A stretch of 64,000 nucleotides of DNA from Thalassobacter stenotrophicus (lineage in GTDB: Bacteria > Pseudomonadota > Alphaproteobacteria > Rhodobacterales > Rhodobacteraceae). The stretch covers positions 248,001-312,000 of the forward strand of contig NZ_CYRX01000011.1 of NCBI RefSeq assembly GCF_001458315.1, given 5' to 3'. Of the stretch, positions 1-7,002 are shown one piece after another; the stretch's first letter is position 1, and every line of letters begins with the position of its first letter. Below the pieces are notes generated by a model. It was given only the letters and a program-made list of their open reading frames with translations. It ran no database searches and was not told where the DNA came from. Made by a program: the position numbers and the translations under genes.

Positions 1-2
1 TC

Positions 3-671
3 CAAGGCGCCTTTCGGGAAAGCCTGATTGCGGACGCGTCACAATGCGCCAAAGCCGATGGACTAAGCCCTGCGGAAGCTGCGATGGCTGAACCCCTAGC
101 AGTTTGTTTGCATGCGATAAAACAAGCTGGAACGATGTTGGGAAAACGCGTTCTAGTGACCGGATGTGGCCCAATAGGTATCCTCATCATTCTAGCTGCG
201 CGGCGTGCCGGCGCGGCAGAAATCGTTGCAACTGATATAACCGACACTGCGCTTGAGCGCGCAAAAAACGCTGGTGCAGATGTAACCTTAAACACCCAAT
301 TGACGCCGGATGCGTTAACCCCGTACACCATAGGGAAAGGCTCGCTCGACGTCGGGATCGAATGCTCGGGGGCGGAGCCCGCGCTGCGCGCAATGATCAA
401 TGCGCTGCAGCCACGCGCGACCCTAGTCCAGCTCGGCCTCTCGGGCGATATGACACTCCCGATGATGCAAATCACGGCAAAAGAGCTATCGATCAAAGGC
501 TCATTTCGCTTTCATTCAGAGTTCGCACAGGCCGTCGCATTTATGCAAAAGGGCCTGATCAATGTCGCCCCGCTCGTCACCCACAGGTTTCCTTTGGGCC
601 AATTTCAAGATGCATTTGATACCGCAAATGATCGGACCAAGGCTATGAAAGTGCAGTTGGATTTTTCCTGA
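3..671 (+). CDS. L-idonate 5-dehydrogenase-like zinc alcohol dehydrogenase (3' part only)
   Basis: The frame is open from the window edge, so only the last 222 or so residues are present; the N-terminal catalytic-zinc part lies upstream. The visible part holds the start of the Rossmann domain (VLVTGCGPIG, matching GxGxxG) and the MAEPLAVCLHA segment found in medium-chain dehydrogenases of the idonate/sorbitol group. Family knowledge: these enzymes oxidise polyols or aldonates such as L-idonate with NAD(P). The stop overlaps the start of the next gene by one base (TGATG), suggesting one operon. The neighbouring sugar-acid genes fit this role. The exact substrate is inferred. Confidence 0.8.
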   Translation, partial: QGAFRESLIADASQCAKADGLSPAEAAMAEPLAVCLHAIKQAGTMLGKRVLVTGCGPIGILIILAARRAGAAEIVATDITDTALERAKNAGADVTLNTQLTPDALTPYTIGKGSLDVGIECSGAEPALRAMINALQPRATLVQLGLSGDMTLPMMQITAKELSIKGSFRFHSEFAQAVAFMQKGLINVAPLVTHRFPLGQFQDAFDTANDRTKAMKVQLDFS

Positions 672-1264
672 TGGGTACGTTCACACTTGCTGTTATTTTA
701 CTAATCATAACGCCCGGTCCAGGAGTGTTAACCACTGCGGGTTTTGGCGCGGCGTACGGATTTCGGCCATCGTTAAGGTATGTGCTGGGCCTGTTCATCG
801 GCACAAACCTTGTTCTTTTGGCAGTCGTAACGGGGATGGCCGCGATCGTGTTGTCAGTGCCCTGGCTGCGAACGCTTTTGATGACAGCTTCAATCGCATA
901 TTTACTCTATCTCGCTGCGCGGATCGCATTCGCGGGGTCCAAGATTGCTTTCATTGCGGCCAAGACCCCACCCGGCATTGGCGGCGGCCTCGCCTTACAA
1001 GCGATTAACCCAAAGGCCTACGTGGTTAACACGTCTCTTATTTCTGGGTTCAGCTTTGCGCCCGATAATCTGCCCTTTGAGCTATTGACCAAAGTCCTGA
1101 TTATGAACGCAATTTGGATTCCAATTCATCTGGCTTGGCTTTGGGCTGGCACGGCTTTGCACGAGCTGAACCTTAATCAACGCACCCAACGTGCGATTAA
1201 TGGCGGCATGGCCCTAGCAATGCTGGCTGTTGTCGCCCTAGCCACATGGACCGCCACAACATGA
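671..1264 (+). CDS. LysE/RhtB family exporter
   Basis: Integral membrane protein of 197 residues, the usual LysE/RhtB length, with about six hydrophobic segments. The N-terminal PGPG motif and the later NPKA motif are hallmarks of the family, which exports amino acids or related small metabolites. It overlaps the dehydrogenase before it by one base and the oxidase after it by four (ATGA), so it is translationally coupled in a catabolic operon. Its substrate is unknown; a sugar-acid or hydroxy-acid intermediate is a guess from context. Confidence 0.85.
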   Translation: MGTFTLAVILLIITPGPGVLTTAGFGAAYGFRPSLRYVLGLFIGTNLVLLAVVTGMAAIVLSVPWLRTLLMTASIAYLLYLAARIAFAGSKIAFIAAKTPPGIGGGLALQAINPKAYVVNTSLISGFSFAPDNLPFELLTKVLIMNAIWIPIHLAWLWAGTALHELNLNQRTQRAINGGMALAMLAVVALATWTATT

Positions 1265-2643
1265 GCATCAAATCCGCAATAGACGCGCTTACAGCGCAAC
1301 TTGGTGACAAGATCAGCACGTCGCAGGCGGACCTGACTTTGCATGGTCAGAACGAGACTTATTTCCCAAACACGCCTCCCGATGCCGTGGCCTACCCGGC
1401 TTCAACGGAGGACGTTTGCACGATCGTCAAAACCTGCGCGGATCATAGCTGCCCCATCACACCGGTCGGTGCAGCATCGTCGCTTGAGGGCCAGCACCTC
1501 GCAACTGCAGGCGGCGTTAGCCTCGATTTTCGTGATATGAACCAAGTGCTTGAGGTTAGCCCCGAGGACCTAAACTGCGTGGTTCAAGCCGGTGTCACGC
1601 GGAAAGGGTTAAACCAGTACATCCGTAACACTGGCCTGTTTTTCCCAGTAGATCCTGGCGCAGACGCGAGCATGGGCGGCATGGCCGCGACCAGGGCCAG
1701 CGGCACGACCGCCGTGCGCTACGGTACGATGCGTGAGAACATTCTCGCGCTTGAGGCCGTGTTGGCGGATGGCACCGTGATCCGCACGGGCTCGGCCGCG
1801 CGGAAAGCCTCAAATGGCTATGACCTGACGCACTTGCTGATTGGTTCCGAAGGCACTCTCGGTATCATCACCAAATTAACGCTAAAGTTACACGGATTAC
1901 CGGAGGCGACCACTGCCGCCACCTGCAGGTTTGAAACAGTGGACGATGCGGTTAACTGCGTGATCGCGACAATCCAATGCGGCATTCCGATGGCCCGGAT
2001 CGAACTTCTGGACCACATGATGGTGCGGGGTTTCAACAAATACTCCGATGCGGGCTTGCCCGAAGTGCCACATCTTTTCCTAGAATTTCACGGGTCCCCC
2101 GCCGCTGTCGAAGATCAACGCACAGCGTTCTCCGAAATCGCACACGAATACGGCGCCTCTGGCTGGAAAACCGCCGACACCACCGAGGATCGAACCGCCC
2201 TTTGGGCGATGCGCCACGACGCGCACTACGCTTCCGCTGCATTGGGCAACGGCAAACACATTTGGCCAACAGATGTCTGTGTTCCAATCTCAAAACTGGC
2301 CGAAGCGGTTGGTCAGGCACAGCGAGATGCCGAAAAGTTAGGGTTAACCGCGACGATCGTGGGCCATGTCGGGGATGGCAATTTCCACGCCGGCCTTTCA
2401 GTCGATCCCAATGATCCGGCTGAGATGAAGCGCGCCGAACAGTTCACCGGGGACCTGTGCAAAACAGCCTTGCGATTGGGCGGGACCGTATCGGGCGAGC
2501 ACGGCATCGGTCTTGGAAAACAGCGCTACATGCAGGCCGAACATGGCGACGCCTTGACCCCAATGCGTGCGATAAAGGCCGCGTTAGACCCTAAAAATAT
2601 CCTCAACCCAGACAAAATGTTACCGCCGACAAACGAGAAATAG
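1261..2643 (+). CDS. FAD-binding (S)/(R)-2-hydroxyacid oxidase, GlcD/DLD type
   Basis: 460 residues. The N-terminal half is a PCMH-type FAD-binding domain with the glycine-rich stretch DASMGGMAAT near residue 135. The C-terminal FAD-oxidase domain carries HVGDGNFHAG and SGEHGIGLGK, typical of cytochrome-linked D-lactate dehydrogenase and glycolate oxidase subunit D. It should oxidise a 2-hydroxy acid to the 2-keto acid and pass electrons to the respiratory chain. I place the start at the ATG of the ATGA overlap with the exporter; an in-frame ATG 15 bases upstream is less likely. No GlcE or GlcF partner is adjacent, favouring the single-subunit DLD type. Confidence 0.85.
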   Translation: MSIKSAIDALTAQLGDKISTSQADLTLHGQNETYFPNTPPDAVAYPASTEDVCTIVKTCADHSCPITPVGAASSLEGQHLATAGGVSLDFRDMNQVLEVSPEDLNCVVQAGVTRKGLNQYIRNTGLFFPVDPGADASMGGMAATRASGTTAVRYGTMRENILALEAVLADGTVIRTGSAARKASNGYDLTHLLIGSEGTLGIITKLTLKLHGLPEATTAATCRFETVDDAVNCVIATIQCGIPMARIELLDHMMVRGFNKYSDAGLPEVPHLFLEFHGSPAAVEDQRTAFSEIAHEYGASGWKTADTTEDRTALWAMRHDAHYASAALGNGKHIWPTDVCVPISKLAEAVGQAQRDAEKLGLTATIVGHVGDGNFHAGLSVDPNDPAEMKRAEQFTGDLCKTALRLGGTVSGEHGIGLGKQRYMQAEHGDALTPMRAIKAALDPKNILNPDKMLPPTNEK

Positions 2644-2646
2644 ATC

Positions 2647-3765
2647 ATGCTGCCACTGTCCAATCCAGTTCCGAATGCGGCTCTTGCCGGACGCATCTGG
2701 CGCCCTGATGTGGGGCCCTGCGTTGTTGCAATCCGAGGGGAGCGGGTGATTGATATCACCTCAAAAACGATCCCGACGATGCGCGATTTATGTGAGGCGG
2801 ACGACCCGCTGGCGTTAATTCATGACGCGGATGGGGAAGATATTGGTAGCTTGAGTGAATTGACGGACCAGCTGCTTGCCCCCGTAGATTTGCAGGCGAT
2901 CAAGGCCTGTGGCGTGACCTTTGCCGATAGTATGGTAGAGCGCGTGATCGAGGAGCAAGCCGATGGTGATCCAGAGCGGGCAAACGCCATTCGGGCACGT
3001 GTCAGCAAAATCATCGGTGATAGTCTTTCGGGCGTGAAACCCGGATCTGAGGCCGCCGAAAAGATTAAGGAAGTCCTTCAAGCCGAGGGTTTGTGGTCAC
3101 AATATCTAGAAGTCGGGATCGGACCCTTTGCAGAGGTGTTCACCAAATCTCAACCAATGTCAGCTGTTGGCTACGGCGCTGATGTAGGACTGCATCCGGT
3201 CAGCAATTGGAACAATCCTGAACCCGAAGTCGTGCTTTGCGTGACATCGAAAGGCGCGATTATCGGTGCGACCCTTGGCAATGATGTTAACCTTCGTGAT
3301 GTTGAAGGACGCTCTGCTCTACTGTTGGGAAAGGCTAAGGATAACAATGCCTCCTGCGCTCTTGGCCCCTTTATCCGGTTCTTCGACGACACCTTTACCA
3401 TTAACGATGTACGTCGCGCTGAATTAACTATGAAGATCACCGGAGAAGATGGGTTCACTCTCGATGGGCAGTCGTCGATGACGCAGATTAGCCGCGACCC
3501 CACCGACCTTGCGGCGCAAACTATCGGGCGACACCATCAATATCCTGACGGTTTCGTCCTATTTTGCGGGACAATGTTTGCGCCAACCAAAGATCGAGAT
3601 GCGCCGGGCCAGGGGTTCACCCATCATGTTGGCGATGTCGTTGAGATTACCGAACCAAACCTAGGCACCCTGCGCAACACCGTGCGCCTGTCCACAGAAT
3701 GTCCGGAATGGACATTCGGCACCGCTGCGCTGATGCGGAACCTCGCATCACGCGCCTTGCTGTAA
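2647..3765 (+). CDS. Fumarylacetoacetate hydrolase-fold dehydratase, XylX-like
   Basis: 372 residues with the C-terminal FAH fold. The segment containing EPEVVL, NDVNLRDVEG and GKAKDNNASC resembles 2-keto-3-deoxy-D-xylonate dehydratase (XylX of Caulobacter crescentus) and related sugar-acid dehydratases of about 385 residues. The acidic residues of EPEV are the expected metal ligands of the FAH family. It begins three bases after the oxidase stop, so it is in the same operon. Role inferred: dehydration of a 2-keto-3-deoxy sugar acid toward central metabolism. A generic FAH hydrolase cannot be excluded. Confidence 0.75.
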   Translation: MLPLSNPVPNAALAGRIWRPDVGPCVVAIRGERVIDITSKTIPTMRDLCEADDPLALIHDADGEDIGSLSELTDQLLAPVDLQAIKACGVTFADSMVERVIEEQADGDPERANAIRARVSKIIGDSLSGVKPGSEAAEKIKEVLQAEGLWSQYLEVGIGPFAEVFTKSQPMSAVGYGADVGLHPVSNWNNPEPEVVLCVTSKGAIIGATLGNDVNLRDVEGRSALLLGKAKDNNASCALGPFIRFFDDTFTINDVRRAELTMKITGEDGFTLDGQSSMTQISRDPTDLAAQTIGRHHQYPDGFVLFCGTMFAPTKDRDAPGQGFTHHVGDVVEITEPNLGTLRNTVRLSTECPEWTFGTAALMRNLASRALL

Positions 3766-3787
3766 ACCAAAATTAACGGAGAGCCCC

Positions 3788-4753
3788 ATGAAAGTCTTAA
3801 TCCTCGGTGGCGGTGGTGTCATTGGCCAAAAGTTGGCTCAAAGCCTTGCTTTACGCGGCGAATTACGCGGCAAGGAATTAACCAAGATCGTCCTAGCTGA
3901 TATCGTCACTCCGGCGCCTGTCAGTGCGCCCTTTCCGGTTGAAACAACGACGTGCGATATCGCCAATCCAGCCTCTGTCACAGCCTGTATCGATGCCGAT
4001 ACAGACGTGATCTATGTGCTGGCAGCAATTGTGTCATCGCATGCCGAAGAAGACTTTGATTTAGGTTACAAAATCAACATGACCGGCACGATCAATGTGC
4101 TAGAGCGCGCCCGCGCACTGGGCACGAAACCGGTCGTTGTTTTCACATCTTCACTGGCTGTTTTTGGTGGAGAAGTGCCCGACCCCATCGTGGATCACAC
4201 CCTTCTCAATCCGCAAAGCTCGTATGGCACACAAAAGGCTATCGGCGAGCTTTTGCTAACCGACTATAGCCGCAAAGGTTTCATCGATGGTCGCGGCTTC
4301 CGGCTTCCGACCATTTCGGTTCGGCCGGGCAAGCCAAACCGTGCTGCGTCGTCATTTATGTCATCCATCCTGCGCGAGCCACTGAACGGCCAAGAGGCCG
4401 TATGCCCGGTTGAGGAAGACTTCCTTCACTATTACCTCAGCCCGCGTAAATGCGTAGAAAACCTGATCAAAGGTGCCGAACTGGCGGAAGAAGACCTTGG
4501 TCAAAACCGGAACATGATGATGCCGGGCAAGATCTGGTCTGTGCGCCAATTGATTGACGCGATGACCGCCGTGGTGGGTCTGGAACCGGCCAAGCTTATC
4601 CGTTGGGAAGCGGACGCGGCCATCCAGTACATCGTCAAGGGCTGGAGATTTGATCAGGCGCCTAAAAAGTCCATTAAATTAGGCTTAACGGCTGACGACA
4701 GCTTCGAAGACAATATCCGCTACTATCTAGAAGACGATAAGCCGAGCGCGTAA
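3788..4753 (+). CDS. denD: NAD-dependent epimerase/dehydratase family, D-erythronate dehydrogenase-like
   Basis: 321-residue extended SDR. The N-terminal nucleotide motif is LILGGGGVIGQ. The catalytic serine lies in FTSSLAVFGG, and Tyr and Lys in SYGTQKA. The block RLPTISVRPGKPN and the YGTQKAIGELLL context match what I recall of DenD, which oxidises D-erythronate to 2-keto-D-erythronate. A ribosome site (GGAGA) precedes the ATG at good spacing. It is the last gene of the plus-strand operon and meets the minus-strand 2-hydroxyacid dehydrogenase across a strong hairpin. The DenD name is by resemblance only. Confidence 0.7.
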   Translation: MKVLILGGGGVIGQKLAQSLALRGELRGKELTKIVLADIVTPAPVSAPFPVETTTCDIANPASVTACIDADTDVIYVLAAIVSSHAEEDFDLGYKINMTGTINVLERARALGTKPVVVFTSSLAVFGGEVPDPIVDHTLLNPQSSYGTQKAIGELLLTDYSRKGFIDGRGFRLPTISVRPGKPNRAASSFMSSILREPLNGQEAVCPVEEDFLHYYLSPRKCVENLIKGAELAEEDLGQNRNMMMPGKIWSVRQLIDAMTAVVGLEPAKLIRWEADAAIQYIVKGWRFDQAPKKSIKLGLTADDSFEDNIRYYLEDDKPSA

Positions 4754-4792
4754 AACGCCAGCGTCCTCGCCACATTCTAGCACAGATGAACT

Positions 4793-4823
4793 CCGCCTGA
4801 GCGAACATACATCGCTCAGGCGG
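4793..4823. terminator. Strong hairpin between convergent genes
   Basis: A perfect 12-bp stem (CCGCCTGAGCGA pairing with TCGCTCAGGCGG) with a 7-base loop lies between two convergent stop codons. There is no clear T-tract on either side, so termination may need Rho, or the hairpin may protect both 3' ends. Confidence 0.6.
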
Positions 4824-4840
4824 GAAGGCCCGGGGCCTGA

Positions 4841-5779
4841 CTAGTTCACAGGTGTGAGCAACTCCTTAGCGCCCAAGAACGCGAGCACATTGTCACGCTG
4901 CAGTTTGGCCATCGCGGCGCGTGTCTCAACTGTACCGGACCCTTGATGCGGCTGGATCACAACGTTGTCCAATGCGTAAAACCGGGCATCGATTTTGGGT
5001 TCGTTTAGGAAAACGTCCAACGCCGCGCCAGCGATTGCACCGCTTTCAAGAGCGTCAAGCAGTGCGCCCTCATCCACGGTTGATCCGCGCGAGATGTTAA
5101 CCAACACGCCCCGCGATCCAAGTGCCGCGATCACCTCTTTTGAGACGAACTGTTCCGTATCCGGACCGCCAACCAACGCGACGATCAAATAATCGACAGC
5201 ATCGGCCAAAGAGACAGGATCAGCGTGATGCGTCCAACCGGGCGTGTCCTTTTCGGAGCGGGACCAGTAGTGAATATCCATTTTGAACGCGGCCAAGCGA
5301 TCGGCAATTTCGCGACCAATCCGACCCAGACCAACGATACCCACACGCCCACCGCTGACCTTGCGATTCAGCCGATATTCGCCCTGCTCAGCCCATTTTC
5401 CAGACCGCGCCCATGCGCTTGCATGCTCCATCTCACGGCCCTGCATGATCAACATCGCGACCGCGAGGTCAGCCACATCATCGTTCAAAACGCCGGGTGT
5501 GTTGGATACCTTGATCCCCCGCGCGGAGGCTTCTTTGACGTCGATCGCATCGTAGCCAACGCCATAGTTAGCGACCGCGCCAACGTTTGGCAAAAGGTCC
5601 ATCTCAGTCGCGCCAAAAGCATGATGACCCTTGTAGGCAACGGCCTTAATCGCCTCACGCTGCGCTGCATCTAGGTTCGCCACGCTAGCTGGCCCATCAA
5701 GGTAAATCGGCGAAAGTTCCCGCGTTAGACCCTGTTTTTCATCGTCATTGTATGGCCCAATCGCCAATGTATGTGTCAT
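4841..5779 (-). CDS. D-isomer-specific 2-hydroxyacid dehydrogenase
   Basis: 312 residues, standard for the glyoxylate/hydroxypyruvate reductase group. The NAD(P)-binding motif is GIVGLGRIGR near residue 148. The expected catalytic residues are visible: Arg in NISRGS, Glu in FLNEPK and His in QPHQGSGT. It should interconvert a 2-keto acid and a D-2-hydroxy acid, plausibly glyoxylate, hydroxypyruvate or a sugar-derived keto acid. The ATG lies 28 bases downstream of the palindromic operator at 5807-5822, so it is probably controlled by a GntR-type regulator together with the KDG kinase gene. Confidence 0.85.
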   Translation of the reverse strand: MTHTLAIGPYNDDEKQGLTRELSPIYLDGPASVANLDAAQREAIKAVAYKGHHAFGATEMDLLPNVGAVANYGVGYDAIDVKEASARGIKVSNTPGVLNDDVADLAVAMLIMQGREMEHASAWARSGKWAEQGEYRLNRKVSGGRVGIVGLGRIGREIADRLAAFKMDIHYWSRSEKDTPGWTHHADPVSLADAVDYLIVALVGGPDTEQFVSKEVIAALGSRGVLVNISRGSTVDEGALLDALESGAIAGAALDVFLNEPKIDARFYALDNVVIQPHQGSGTVETRAAMAKLQRDNVLAFLGAKELLTPVN

Positions 5780-5806
5780 GCTTCACCCTTCATACGCAAT
5801 CTTGGC

Positions 5807-5822
5807 AAATGGTATACCATTT
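5807..5822. promoter_or_regulatory. Palindromic operator AAATGGTATACCATTT (GntR/UxuR type)
   Basis: Perfect 16-bp palindrome just upstream of the 2-hydroxyacid dehydrogenase start. The core TGGTATACCA equals the core of the E. coli UxuR/ExuR (GntR family) consensus AAATTGGTATACCAATTT. The same core recurs upstream of the KDG kinase. The regulator itself is not in the window. Confidence 0.75.
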
Positions 5823-5908
5823 CTGATGTTGAGCCTGACCATCCCAAGTGTCAACCGCACGAGCATCGCTTTTGCCTTGGGTTTCGTTCACAAGTAACGC
5901 GATCCGCC

Positions 5909-6883
5909 TTACACGGATGCACCAAGGCTTAGCTTGCCCAAATCCAATGGGACAAGCGCACCGCGCCGCGCAATAACTTGATGCGCGACTTCACAGGCCA
6001 ATCGGATCGAGGCCTCAACGTCGCCTGAACGCCCCAACTCAGCGAAAAAGCCTGCGTTAAAGCTGTCGCCCGCACTGGTCGTATCAACGATTTCGGATTG
6101 CACTTTGGGGATCACAACACCAGACGCACCAAAGTGATTGTAGTGCACCGAACCCGCGCCATTCTTGACGATAACCGACCCGGCCCCTGCCCTTAGGTAG
6201 CGGTCAATAGTCCCCTGCGGATCGGCATCCCCGAAGAAATCCGCCTCATCATCGTAGGAGGGCAAAACAATGTCACTGACAGCTGCTGCCTGCATAGTTG
6301 CGGCGCACATTGCATCTTCGGACGGCCACAAACGCACCCTTAGGTTACTATCAAACGCGATGGTCGCCCCTGCAGCGCGTGCCTGCCGCAGCACGTTCAG
6401 CAATGTTGCACGGCCCGCGTCGTCCAAGATACCTAGCGTGATACCCGACAGGTAGATTAGATCCATGCCTTCAACTGCGCGTTCCAGTGCAGCACGGTCC
6501 GCACCCAACTGCCGTGCGGCAGACTGGTTGCGCCAATAGGTAAAACTCCGTTCACCTTGGTTAAGTGAAATGAGGTATAGCCCAACAGACCGCAGCGGAT
6601 CCCTTGCGATGTGGTCAACATCAATCCCGGCATTAACCATCATTTCCAGCATCTGGGCCGAAATCGCATCATCCCCGACACGCGTGAAATAGCGGGCGGT
6701 CCAGTCTGGCCTCAAGGATTTGAGGTACCAAAGCGTGTTGAACGTATCTCCGGCAAAACCTTGCTGAAACAAGCCCGCCTGCTGCTCGGGCGCCAATTCT
6801 ACCATACATTCCCCGATCGTCGTGACCCGGCGCATAGCGAGAGCGTCATCACCCGCCACAGGTTTACCAAAGGCAGTTGTCAT
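5909..6883 (-). CDS. kdgK: 2-dehydro-3-deoxygluconokinase (KDG kinase), PfkB family
   Basis: 324 residues. The N-terminal part reads TIGECMVELAP, followed by FAGDTFNT, as in KdgK. The C-terminal PfkB signature DTTSAGDSFNAGF contains the catalytic aspartate. It phosphorylates 2-keto-3-deoxygluconate to KDPG for the Entner-Doudoroff route in the cytoplasm. It is transcribed in the same direction as the 2-hydroxyacid dehydrogenase with 129 bases between, and each gene has its own TGGTATACCA operator. An ATG at MRRVTTIGEC, 16 codons later, is an alternative start; I keep the first because the operator lies 26 bases upstream of it. Confidence 0.85.
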   Translation of the reverse strand: MTTAFGKPVAGDDALAMRRVTTIGECMVELAPEQQAGLFQQGFAGDTFNTLWYLKSLRPDWTARYFTRVGDDAISAQMLEMMVNAGIDVDHIARDPLRSVGLYLISLNQGERSFTYWRNQSAARQLGADRAALERAVEGMDLIYLSGITLGILDDAGRATLLNVLRQARAAGATIAFDSNLRVRLWPSEDAMCAATMQAAAVSDIVLPSYDDEADFFGDADPQGTIDRYLRAGAGSVIVKNGAGSVHYNHFGASGVVIPKVQSEIVDTTSAGDSFNAGFFAELGRSGDVEASIRLACEVAHQVIARRGALVPLDLGKLSLGASV

Positions 6884-6908
6884 GTCATCGCTCCCCGACT
6901 GTTGCCAC

Positions 6909-6920
6909 TTGGTATACCAA
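6909..6920. promoter_or_regulatory. Palindromic operator TTGGTATACCAA upstream of kdgK
   Basis: Perfect 12-bp palindrome 26 bases before the kdgK start codon, sharing the 10-bp core TGGTATACCA with the site at 5807-5822. This is the UxuR/ExuR-like GntR family core. Confidence 0.75.
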
Positions 6921-6948
6921 AATTAACGGTCAAGAAAAGTGACCGCCC

Positions 6949-6981
6949 AAAAGAAAACAGGCCCGGGAAAACCCGAGCCTG
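6949..6981 (-). terminator. Rho-independent terminator of the flagellin gene
   Basis: Read on the minus strand, a stem CAGGCTCGGG / CCCGGGCCTG (one mismatch) with loop TTTT is followed by TTTTCTTTT. It lies 22 bases after the fliC stop codon. A dedicated terminator is expected for a strongly expressed single-gene flagellin unit. Confidence 0.8.
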
Positions 6982-7002
6982 CCTTTAACTTTTGAGAGTC
7001 GA

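Noticed and set aside
1977-2414. Long alternative frame inside the FAD oxidase gene
   Set aside because: Arg/Pro-rich composition typical of an out-of-frame reading of GC-rich DNA; the main frame has clear motifs.
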